From Epilithonimonas vandammei (GTDB lineage Bacteria > Bacteroidota > Bacteroidia > Flavobacteriales > Weeksellaceae): a stretch of DNA of 64,000 nt. The notes under the pieces are model-generated. The model was not told where the DNA came from. It saw only the letters and a program-made list of their open reading frames with translations, and searched no databases. Positions 8,409 to 16,212 of this stretch are shown here, piece after piece (the first letter of the stretch is position 1; each line of letters opens with the position of its first letter). The position numbers and the translations under genes were made by a program. The DNA is taken from the NCBI RefSeq assembly GCF_003860525.1, contig NZ_CP034161.1, forward strand, positions 496,001-560,000, read 5' to 3'.

Positions 8409-9229
8409 TTTTATATATTTATTATTTTTAATGGTAAAATGGAATCGCTTGTCTGCGAGTTCATTGTTTTTTTTAATTATTCATTTATTTCAGTATAAAA
8501 TTACTACATATTTTGCAATTGTTGGCATAGTATTTTAATACAATTATCAAAAATAATTCAAATTAGTTATCTAAATATCAACGATGTAAAATTAATAATG
8601 ATAATTAAATAAACAAAATTTATAATCATTAATAAAAAGATAATAGATTGTTAGAAATTGTTAGAAAACCTGTGGATAACTTCTTTTAAATATTTCTTTT
8701 AAAAGTTGAACAAATTTTGTAATGAAAACTACCAACTAATTTTTTAACAAAATTTTTAGAAAACTTTTATTGGAGATTCCCTTCATTTATCCGCAAGATG
8801 GTTTTGAAGAATGAGTTGATTTTATATTTATCAACAATTGTTGATAACATCAATAATCTATTGATTTAAAGAACATTAATAATGTTAAAAAAATCTTAAT
8901 TAATCTACATTTCTTGTGATAAAATATTCAAGATTTATTTATCCGCATACTCTCGCCTACAACAATATACTACAATCTTATTTTTTTATAAAAAGAAAAA
9001 GAAAGTTGTTTATGAATGTAAAATGACTTTGTGGATTTTTTTTGAGAATAAAATTTCCGAAAGGAGGGAATAAGTTTTAAATTTGTGAAACAAAGAGAGG
9101 AGAACTTTTGAATCTCTATTTAAAAACCTTAAGTTAAAATTTAATGAAATCGCTGTAACTTGGAAACAATTAGATTATTAAAAATCAAGCGATTGCATAT
9201 TACAATTAAAAAACAATATAAATTTAAAT
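8409..9229. other. Candidate replication origin: 820-bp AT-rich non-coding region with DnaA-box-like sites
   Basis: This is the longest gene-free stretch in the window. It has one perfect DnaA box (TTATCCACA, complement, 8671-8679), two TTATCCGCA (8787-8795 and 8939-8947), and two TTATCAACA arranged head to head as a 20-bp perfect palindrome (8828-8847). These five sites lie within 277 bases. AT-rich blocks on both sides (about 8520-8660 and 8860-8940) could serve as unwinding elements. Two perfect parS sites lie within 5 kb to the right and a near-match 8 kb to the left. dnaA is not in the window, which is common for Bacteroidetes origins. This is a prediction from motifs only. Confidence 0.5.
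9078..9085 (+). promoter_or_regulatory. Candidate -7 box for pgk
   Basis: TAAATTTG fits TAnnTTTG and would give a leader of roughly 140 bases before the pgk ATG. No convincing TTG is seen 19 bases upstream, so confidence is low. Confidence 0.3.
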
Positions 9230-10420
9230 ATGAAAACAATAAAAGATTTCGATTTTAAAAATAAGAAAGCTTTGGTGAGAGTTGATTTCAACGTGCCTCA
9301 GGATGAGAATCTTAATGTGACCGATAATACAAGAATCGTTGCTGTAAAACCTACAGTTGATAAAATCTTGGCTGACGGGGGTTCTGTTATATTAATGACG
9401 CACCTTGGTAGACCAAAAGGAGAGGTGAATGACAAATATTCTCTTAAACACATTTTGAGCGAAGTTTCTAAAGTTCTTGGTCAGGATGTGAAGTTTGTGG
9501 AGGAATCAGTAGGAGAGAAGGCTGAACAAGCCGCTGCTGAGCTTCAGGCTGGAGAAATCTTATTATTGGAAAATCTACGTTTTCATAATGAAGAAGAAAA
9601 AGGTGATGAAGCTTTTGCAGAAAAATTATCAAAATTAGGAGATGCTTACGTGAATGATGCCTTCGGAACGGCTCACAGAGCTCACGCTTCTACAGCTGTA
9701 ATTGCTCAATTCTTTCCTTCTACTAAGTTTTTCGGTTTACTAATGGAAAAAGAACTAATAGCGATTGATAGAGTTCTAAAATCTGGTGAAAAGCCTGTAA
9801 CTGCGATACTTGGAGGTTCTAAAGTTTCTACAAAAATCACAATTATTGAGAATATTCTTCCTGCAGTTGATAACCTTATCATTGGAGGTGGAATGTCTTT
9901 TACTTTTATTAAAGCTCTTGGCGGTAAAATAGGAAAATCAATTGTAGAGGATGATAAATTATCTTTAGCTTTAGAAATTTTAGAAAAAGCTAAGCAACAT
10001 AATGTAGAAGTATATCTTCCAACAGATGTAGTTATTGCTGATGATTTCAATAATGAAGCCAATAGAAAAGAATGCAGTATAATGGAAATCCCTGAAGATT
10101 GGCAAGGTCTAGATGCAGGTCCTAAATCAAGAGAGATTTTCAATGATGTTTTATTAAATTCTAAAACGATTCTTTGGAATGGCCCAATTGGTGTTTTCGA
10201 AATGTCCAATTTTGCTGCTGGAACTATAGCTTTAGGTGAAAGTATTGCAGAAGCGACTAAATTAGGAGCTTTCTCATTAGTTGGTGGAGGAGACAGTGTT
10301 GCTTTTGTAAAACAATTCGGTTATTCTGATAAAGTAAGTTATGTTTCAACCGGAGGAGGAGCAATGTTAGAAAGTTTGGAAGGCTTAGAACTTCCAGGAG
10401 TCGCTGCAATTAATAAATAG
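9230..10420 (+). CDS. pgk: Phosphoglycerate kinase
   Basis: Glycolytic enzyme that transfers phosphate from 1,3-bisphosphoglycerate to ADP. The 396-residue protein has R-V-D-F-N-V-P (17-23), [27 protein letters not shown] and the nucleotide-site loop G-G-G-D-S-V-A. Length and motifs are normal. It is monocistronic: a strong terminator follows and the next gene is on the other strand. It faces away from the candidate origin. Confidence 0.97.
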   Translation: MKTIKDFDFKNKKALVRVDFNVPQDENLNVTDNTRIVAVKPTVDKILADGGSVILMTHLGRPKGEVNDKYSLKHILSEVSKVLGQDVKFVEESVGEKAEQAAAELQAGEILLLENLRFHNEEEKGDEAFAEKLSKLGDAYVNDAFGTAHRAHASTAVIAQFFPSTKFFGLLMEKELIAIDRVLKSGEKPVTAILGGSKVSTKITIIENILPAVDNLIIGGGMSFTFIKALGGKIGKSIVEDDKLSLALEILEKAKQHNVEVYLPTDVVIADDFNNEANRKECSIMEIPEDWQGLDAGPKSREIFNDVLLNSKTILWNGPIGVFEMSNFAAGTIALGESIAEATKLGAFSLVGGGDSVAFVKQFGYSDKVSYVSTGGGAMLESLEGLELPGVAAINK

Positions 10421-10447
10421 AAATTTATTTTTCTACATAAATTAAAG

Positions 10448-10476
10448 AACCGACAAATTTTTGTCGGTTTTTATTT
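10448..10476 (+). terminator. pgk terminator
   Basis: Hairpin AACCGACAAA/TTTGTCGGTT followed by TTTATTTT, 27 bases after the pgk stop. A clear intrinsic terminator. Confidence 0.85.
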
Positions 10477-10641
10477 TGCTTATATTTGACTAAGTTTAAA
10501 ATAAAAATTTTTAAACGATTCTCAGCGATTTAAATTGAAAATCAAAAATGACTGAAATTTTGCTAAATTTTGTATTTATTAACAATTTTTGCACAAAATG
10601 GTTAAAAATCGGCTTTCATAATTGTGTCAAAAATCGATTTT

Positions 10642-11463
10642 CTATTTTTTTTCGATAATATATATCAAACTTGAAAATTCGTTCGAAAAAAGCGCTTTTA
10701 CGTTAGAAATCGTTCCGTGAACGACCGCTTTTAGCCAAAAAAGAGGTGCTTTCTTATATTTTTCGCTCAACATCGAGATATAAAATGAATCAAGTAGGAG
10801 AGGTTTGATTTTTCTTAATTTCCAATCTGGATTTTTAGAAATCAGATTTTCCATTCCATTTTTTGAAAAATGATATACGTGTCTTGGGACATCATACGCT
10901 GCCCAATATTCTTTATAATGTCTCGCGTCGTAAGAAGTTGGATTTGGAACAGCAATAATTAAAAGTCCCTTATCTTTAAGTTTATTATAAAATTGGCTGA
11001 GCGCCTCGCTCTGATTTTCGATGTGTTCGAAAACGTGCCATAAAGTAATTGCATCTAAACTTTGATTTTCAATTGAGTTTAAATCGTCAATTATTTTAGC
11101 TTTTGATGTTTTATTGATTGCTGCATTTCTAGCATCGGAATTGGGTTCAAACCCAAAAGTATGAAAATCATTTTCAATATATTTTACAAATTCTCCTGCG
11201 CCACAACCATAATCTAAAACGTTAGAACCTTTTTTAATTCTATCAACAAGAATATTTTTTTTGTATTGAAGATTAAAAGACTGTAGAAATTTGTAAAGTT
11301 TTTCTTTCAAACTTCCCGAATCCTGATGGTGCGAAATATAATCTTCACTCTCATAATATCTTGAAATATTAGAAGGAATAGGGGAGGTTCTGAAAACACC
11401 TTTTGTTTCAGTTTCTATAATTTCAAATTCTTCTTGTGTAAGAAAATGGTCTTTAATTTTCAT
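10642..11463 (-). CDS. Class I SAM-dependent methyltransferase
   Basis: A 273-residue methyltransferase of the Methyltransf_23/UbiE-like group. The SAM-binding motif I is V-L-D-Y-G-C-G-A-G-E-F (82-92), and D-A-I-T-L-W-H-V-F-E-H (motif II region) and an H-V-Y-H-F-S segment follow. Substrate unknown; relatives act on lipids, quinones, sugars or small molecules. The gene follows mnmG in the same direction with an 84-base gap containing a parS site. The start ATG at 11463 is preceded by a normal AT-rich leader. Confidence 0.8.
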   Translation of the reverse strand: MKIKDHFLTQEEFEIIETETKGVFRTSPIPSNISRYYESEDYISHHQDSGSLKEKLYKFLQSFNLQYKKNILVDRIKKGSNVLDYGCGAGEFVKYIENDFHTFGFEPNSDARNAAINKTSKAKIIDDLNSIENQSLDAITLWHVFEHIENQSEALSQFYNKLKDKGLLIIAVPNPTSYDARHYKEYWAAYDVPRHVYHFSKNGMENLISKNPDWKLRKIKPLLLDSFYISMLSEKYKKAPLFWLKAVVHGTISNVKALFSNEFSSLIYIIEKK

Positions 11464-11522
11464 AAATTAATTCAAAGTTTTTAAACAAAAAGAACAATGA
11501 AAAGTAACATTGTTCTTTGGAA

Positions 11523-11538
11523 TGTTTCACGTGGAACA
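11523..11538 (-). other. parS site (ParB-binding centromere)
   Basis: TGTTTCACGTGGAACA; its complement TGTTCCACGTGAAACA is a perfect match to the 16-bp ParB consensus TGTTNCACGTGAAACA. It sits between the mnmG stop and the next gene, outside coding sequence. Confidence 0.8.
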
Positions 11539-11547
11539 TTTATATTT

Positions 11548-13410
11548 TTATCTTCCCAAATATATCAAAAGCACATTAATATCTGCTGGAGAAACGCCAC
11601 TGATTCTTCCTGCTTGTGCAATAGTTTTGGGTTTTACTTTAGCCATTTTTTGCTTAGCTTCAGCAGAAAGAGAAGTAATTTTTGAATAATCAAAATCTTC
11701 GGGAATTCTAATGGTTTCTAATCTATTCAGTTTAGCAACATTTTCCTTTTCTTTCTCGATATAACCTTTATATTTGATATTGATTTCCGCTTGTTCTCTC
11801 ACCTCATTTTCATAAGTAGAAGCCACATCTTTTATAGCTTCAATAGTTTCTAATCTTTCCAAAGTCATATTTGGACGAGTCAGGATTTGAGCCGCTCTGT
11901 AAGCTTGGTCGACAGGAGAGGATTCAATAGTTTCAAGAATTGGATTGATAATTCCTGGCTTGAGAGAAGTTTCTCGTAAGAATGTTTCTAATTCATCGCT
12001 TTTAGCAATTTTTTCTTCAACTTTTCTTAGTCTTTCTTCTTTTGCTAAACCAAGATTATAAGCTTTTTCAGTTAATCTGATATCCGCATTATCTTGTCTT
12101 AAAAGCAATCTATATTCTGCTCTGGAAGTGAACATTCTATATGGTTCTTCAGTTCCTTTTGTAATCAAATCATCAATTAAGACACCAATATAGGCTTCAT
12201 CTCTGTTCAAAATGAATTCTCCTTTATCGTGAACTTTATTATGAGCGTTGATTCCTGCGATTAAACCTTGTCCTGCGGCTTCTTCATAACCTGTTGTTCC
12301 ATTGATTTGACCAGCAAAATAAAGGTTTTCAACCAGTTTGGTTTCTAATGTGTGGTTCAGTTGGGTAGGAGGGAAGTAATCGTATTCTATGGCGTAACCA
12401 GGACGGAAAACTTTTACGTTTTCAAAACCTGGAATGTACTTCATTGCTTTGATTTGGACATCTTCCGGAAGGGAAGAACTAAATCCATTCACGTAGATTT
12501 CTACAGTTTTCCAACCTTCTGGTTCCACAAATAATTGATGTCTGTTTCTCTCCGCAAAACGGTTTATTTTATCTTCAATACTTGGACAATATCTTGGGCC
12601 TAAACTTTGAATTGTTCCATTAAACATAGGACTTCTATCAAATCCCTCGCGTAAAATATCGTGTACAGTTTCGTTGGTATAAACGATGTGACAGCTTAAT
12701 TGTTTGGTTAACTTAGGTGTGTCTAAATAACTGAATTTTTGAGGATTTTCGTCGCCTTTTTGTTCTTCCATTTTGGAATAATCAAGGCTTCTTCCATCTA
12801 CACGTGGAGGAGTTCCAGTTTTCATTCTGCCAGCTTCAAAGCCTAAGGAAACCAATTGCTCAGTGATTCCAAATGCTCTTGGTTCGCCCATTCTTCCTCC
12901 TCCTAATTGTTTATCTCCAACGTGAATCAATCCATTAAGGAAAGTTCCATTGGTTAAGACAACAGATTTAGCTTTGATTACGATTCCAAGGGAAGTTACA
13001 ACACCAGCAACTTTGTTATTTTCGATAATGAGTTGCTTTACCATATCTTGGAAAAAGTCAAGATTCGGAGTGTTTTCTAATGCTAAACGCCATTCTTCAG
13101 CAAACATCATTCTGTCGTTCTGTGTTCTTGGAGACCACATTGCAGGACCTTTGGACAGATTTAACATCTTGAATTGGATTGCAGATTTGTCGGCTACAAT
13201 ACCAGAATAACCGCCCATTGCATCTATTTCTCTTACAATTTGTCCTTTTGCAATTCCTCCCATTGCAGGATTACAGCTCATTTGTCCAATGGTTTGCATA
13301 TTCATTGTAACAAGAAGCGTTTTTGAACCAAGATTGGCAGCAGCAGCAGCAGCCTCGCAACCTGCGTGGCCAGCTCCAACTACGATAACGTCATATACTT
13401 CGTTAATCAT
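11548..13410 (-). CDS. mnmG: tRNA uridine-5-carboxymethylaminomethyl modification enzyme MnmG (GidA)
   Basis: FAD-dependent partner of MnmE that installs cmnm5 at wobble U34 of tRNAs. The 620-residue protein starts with the dinucleotide-binding G-A-G-H-A-G-C-E-A (12-20) and contains the MnmG signature G-G-R-M-G-E-P-R-A, G-Q-I-N-G-T-T-G-Y-E-E-A-A, and the C-terminal tRNA/MnmE-binding helices (from about 550). In many bacteria gidA lies beside oriC and parAB. Here it is bracketed by two perfect parS sites about 4-5 kb from the candidate origin, although parAB are absent. Confidence 0.97.
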   Translation of the reverse strand: MINEVYDVIVVGAGHAGCEAAAAAANLGSKTLLVTMNMQTIGQMSCNPAMGGIAKGQIVREIDAMGGYSGIVADKSAIQFKMLNLSKGPAMWSPRTQNDRMMFAEEWRLALENTPNLDFFQDMVKQLIIENNKVAGVVTSLGIVIKAKSVVLTNGTFLNGLIHVGDKQLGGGRMGEPRAFGITEQLVSLGFEAGRMKTGTPPRVDGRSLDYSKMEEQKGDENPQKFSYLDTPKLTKQLSCHIVYTNETVHDILREGFDRSPMFNGTIQSLGPRYCPSIEDKINRFAERNRHQLFVEPEGWKTVEIYVNGFSSSLPEDVQIKAMKYIPGFENVKVFRPGYAIEYDYFPPTQLNHTLETKLVENLYFAGQINGTTGYEEAAGQGLIAGINAHNKVHDKGEFILNRDEAYIGVLIDDLITKGTEEPYRMFTSRAEYRLLLRQDNADIRLTEKAYNLGLAKEERLRKVEEKIAKSDELETFLRETSLKPGIINPILETIESSPVDQAYRAAQILTRPNMTLERLETIEAIKDVASTYENEVREQAEINIKYKGYIEKEKENVAKLNRLETIRIPEDFDYSKITSLSAEAKQKMAKVKPKTIAQAGRISGVSPADINVLLIYLGR

Positions 13411-13474
13411 TTCTATTTGCTTTTGGCTAATAGCTATTTGCTAGTAGCAGTAAAATTTGATAATAAATTTGATA

Positions 13475-13490
13475 TGTTCCACGTGAAACA
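13475..13490 (+). other. parS site (ParB-binding centromere)
   Basis: TGTTCCACGTGAAACA is a perfect match to the ParB consensus. It lies 65 bases upstream of the mnmG start, in non-coding DNA. With the site at 11,523 it brackets mnmG. Confidence 0.82.
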
Positions 13491-13527
13491 TTATCAAGAA
13501 ATTGTTTTTAAAAATACTATCGTAACT

Positions 13528-13633
13528 AGCCCCGATTGTAGCGGCATCCTTTTTTGTCTTAACGGGAAAAATTGTTTTTATAACAAAACTTCTGAGACAA
13601 AAAAGATATAGCGGAAAGCGGGAAATAGCTCCT
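13528..13633. repeat. Palindromic intergenic repeat, family A (copy 2)
   Basis: Arms gccccga..gtagcggcatcctttttt and aaaaaagatatagcggaaagcgggaaatagct match copy 1 near 2.9 kb. The central loop is longer and unrelated. The right end abuts the ybeY stop codon, so it could also end the ybeY transcript. Confidence 0.6.
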
Positions 13634-14048
13634 AAAAATTTTTAAATTGATTGATATAAAAATCTTCTTTTGCTCGCATTTGACTCTTCTCTTCCTCAGT
13701 TTTATCCTTATATCCGCAAAGATGAAGGATCCCGTGAGCCAAAACGCGATTGAATTCTGATTCAAAGTTTTGGAATAGGGTAGAAGCGTTGTCCAAAATG
13801 CGCGGCAAAGATACGAAAATATCTCCCGAAATGGTTTTTCCCTTCACATAGTCAAATGTGATGATGTCTGTGTAATAATCGTGGTCGAGATAATCCTGAT
13901 TGACCTTAAGAAGATAATCGTCATCACAAAAGATGTAATTGATTTCTCCAGGCTTTTTGTTTTCTGAAATAATAAGGTTTTCCAACCATTTTGAAGTGTC
14001 TGGATGAATATCTCGAGAATCGATATTTTCGAAAAAATAGTTTATCAT
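13632..14048 (-). CDS. ybeY: Endoribonuclease YbeY
   Basis: Metal-dependent RNase that takes part in 16S rRNA 3' maturation and ribosome quality control. The 138-residue protein has the zinc motif H105-G-I-L-H109-L-C-G-Y-K-D115; the third ligand position, usually His in H-G-x-L-H-L-x-G-Y-D-H, is Asp. I recall this substitution from other Bacteroidetes YbeY proteins, so it probably still binds metal. It is the last gene of a leftward operon: its ATG comes 4 bases after the patatin stop. The stop codon touches a palindromic repeat. Confidence 0.92.
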   Translation of the reverse strand: MINYFFENIDSRDIHPDTSKWLENLIISENKKPGEINYIFCDDDYLLKVNQDYLDHDYYTDIITFDYVKGKTISGDIFVSLPRILDNASTLFQNFESEFNRVLAHGILHLCGYKDKTEEEKSQMRAKEDFYINQFKNF

Positions 14049-14052
14049 TTTA

Positions 14053-16209
14053 TTAAAACCAATGTCCTAAAATGACACTGAATATGCCTTTATGTTTGTT
14101 AAGTGATTTGCTAACGTTGAGTTTGATTTGACCAAATGGAGATTTATAACCTGCGGTTAGACCTATGGAGCTATAATTAACCTTTATGGCTTCATCAACT
14201 TTTATGGAACTGAATAAGTTTACAATGCTGAAATTGGCTATTAAAAAATAATTTTTGTCGAAGCGAAACTGAAAATCATTAGATGCTAATAGGATGTTAT
14301 TATCTGCAAGGGACGCAAATTGATAGCCTGCCAGCCGCTTGAAATTTACGATAGGTTGCTCGGACAAACCTCCGATTCTATACTGATAAAAAGTAGGATT
14401 ATTTTCACCTATAGTAATACCTCCGAAAAGATTAAGTCGGTATGTAAGTAGTTTTGAAATGAAAAAATTCATTCTGATATCTGCCTTTATGGTAATTGGT
14501 TTCTTCTCTAGGTCTGAATTGAAAAGATCTATGATTTTTCCTTCAGCGTTCAGATAAAAACCCTTTGTTGGAAAATCTTTATCATTTTGAGTATCGCTCT
14601 TCAGAAAAACGTAGGGATTAAGATATCTTTCAACCTTATCATTTTGTCCATTTTTTTCACTTTCAAAATAATCGTGACTGAAACCACCTCCAAGTGCGAA
14701 ACGATCTTTCCATATAGATTGTATAAAAACCTCGTTACGGAACCATTTCCAGCTATCTATGGCATAAAAAGAAAAGTTTTTGATATCGAAGCTCATTCCT
14801 GAAGAATAAAGACCAAAACCGGGAATATAGCCGTTATCTATAAAATAATTAAAATAGTATCGAGGATTATCCCCAACAACCATGTCTAAAGATAAATTTG
14901 AGTTTCTGAAAAGTAGTCGTTTTGCTGAATAATTTAATAACAAACCTGTTTTAAAAATTTCGTCATAATGCAACCCGAATTTCAAAAAATGTCTCGCTTC
15001 ATCCTCTGTAACATATAACTTTAGATAATTGCTGTTATCTTGCTGAATGATGTCATAGTTAATAAACCTATAATTGTTGGTTGCATACAGTTTATCTATC
15101 ATTTTATTGACACTGCCATAAGTTTGCATAGAAGGAAGAGTCAATCCCATTTTACCCCGAATGTAGTTGGGTTTATAAATTGTTGCGTTTTCTACAGCGA
15201 GACTATCTATCTTGTATACATTGGAATAGATAGGATTAATGGATGATCTGATGCGTTCAAATTTACGCTTTGGCAGTTCTTTTAGAATATCAACGTACTT
15301 TAAAGCTTCCACATAACCACTGTCTAAGATTTGCCTTTTGTTATCGTAACTGGTAGCGGTAATGCCTGAAAGATCGGGTTTTATGTTAATATCCGTGTAT
15401 TTATATTGATTTATTGTTTCTTTTTTAATCCCAAAATCAATGATCTGATTCATGATTGAAATAACACTATTGAGATTTTCCCTCTTTGCTAAAGGTTGGT
15501 TGAGATCTACCCCGATAACAATATCAATTCCCTTATCTTTCAAAGGTTTTGATGGATAATTCACACTCATAGCACCATCAACATAGATGCTGTCACCAAT
15601 TTTTACAGGCTCCAAAAGGGATGGAAACGCAGAACTGGCAAGGATAGATGAGACCAGATCACCTTTTTCAAAAATCTGCATCCGTCCACTTTCAATGTTG
15701 GTGCCAACACACATAAAAGGTATTGGCAACTTGGAAAAATCATCAATATTAGAGACATTTTTCAATAATTCTTTCAAAAGATAAACGTTTCTCTGACCTG
15801 TGCTGATAGATGAGGGCAAAGATACTTTACCATTTCTCAGCGGAACAGTGAGCAGATATTTGTCTACACTTTTGCTAAAGAAGGAAGTTTCCTGACGTGG
15901 TTTCGGATCCGTGATAAGGGAATAAAAATCCGTATCCATAACAACTCTTTCAATATCTTTTCCAGTGTATCCTGCAGCATATAATCCACCAACAATGGCT
16001 CCCATACTCGTTCCAGAAATATAATCTACTTTAACTCCCAAGGAATCCAAAACTTTCAGTACACCAACGTGCGTAAATCCCTTGGCACCACCACCAGAAA
16101 GTGACAGTCCGATTTTTGGGTTTTTTGGGATGACAAGGTTTTCTTTTATCTGAGAATAACTTGCCAGATAAGCGAAAACACACATCAGATAAAAAAGCTT
16201 TCTAATCAT
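14053..16209 (-). CDS. Patatin-like phospholipase with BamA-like outer-membrane barrel (PlpD type)
   Basis: A 718-residue envelope protein. A signal peptide (about 1-20, ending S-Y-S-Q) is followed by a patatin domain (about 32-230) with oxyanion loop G-G-G-A-K-G (39-44), nucleophile S68 in G-T-S-M-G and catalytic D211 in D-G-A. Then come a POTRA-like linker and a C-terminal beta-barrel rich in aromatic alternation and ending in F (G-H-W-F), as in surface-antigen/BamA barrels. The arrangement matches type Vd autotransporters, though in Bacteroidetes export of the patatin domain is not shown. Lies 3 bases after murF-alr and 4 before ybeY, so part of the same operon. Confidence 0.88.
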   Translation of the reverse strand: MIRKLFYLMCVFAYLASYSQIKENLVIPKNPKIGLSLSGGGAKGFTHVGVLKVLDSLGVKVDYISGTSMGAIVGGLYAAGYTGKDIERVVMDTDFYSLITDPKPRQETSFFSKSVDKYLLTVPLRNGKVSLPSSISTGQRNVYLLKELLKNVSNIDDFSKLPIPFMCVGTNIESGRMQIFEKGDLVSSILASSAFPSLLEPVKIGDSIYVDGAMSVNYPSKPLKDKGIDIVIGVDLNQPLAKRENLNSVISIMNQIIDFGIKKETINQYKYTDINIKPDLSGITATSYDNKRQILDSGYVEALKYVDILKELPKRKFERIRSSINPIYSNVYKIDSLAVENATIYKPNYIRGKMGLTLPSMQTYGSVNKMIDKLYATNNYRFINYDIIQQDNSNYLKLYVTEDEARHFLKFGLHYDEIFKTGLLLNYSAKRLLFRNSNLSLDMVVGDNPRYYFNYFIDNGYIPGFGLYSSGMSFDIKNFSFYAIDSWKWFRNEVFIQSIWKDRFALGGGFSHDYFESEKNGQNDKVERYLNPYVFLKSDTQNDKDFPTKGFYLNAEGKIIDLFNSDLEKKPITIKADIRMNFFISKLLTYRLNLFGGITIGENNPTFYQYRIGGLSEQPIVNFKRLAGYQFASLADNNILLASNDFQFRFDKNYFLIANFSIVNLFSSIKVDEAIKVNYSSIGLTAGYKSPFGQIKLNVSKSLNKHKGIFSVILGHWF

Positions 16210-16212
16210 TGA

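Noticed and set aside
9706-10209. 167-residue open frame antisense to pgk
   Set aside because: Lies wholly within pgk on the opposite strand with no protein-like features.
12800-12820. CACGTGG in mnmG as a further parS site
   Set aside because: Only the central bases match; the outer TGTT and AACA arms are missing and it is coding sequence.
8409-13410. Using local base skew or gene direction to confirm the origin
   Set aside because: Local skew follows the coding strand of each gene, and gene directions on both sides are mixed; only a whole-chromosome plot would help.
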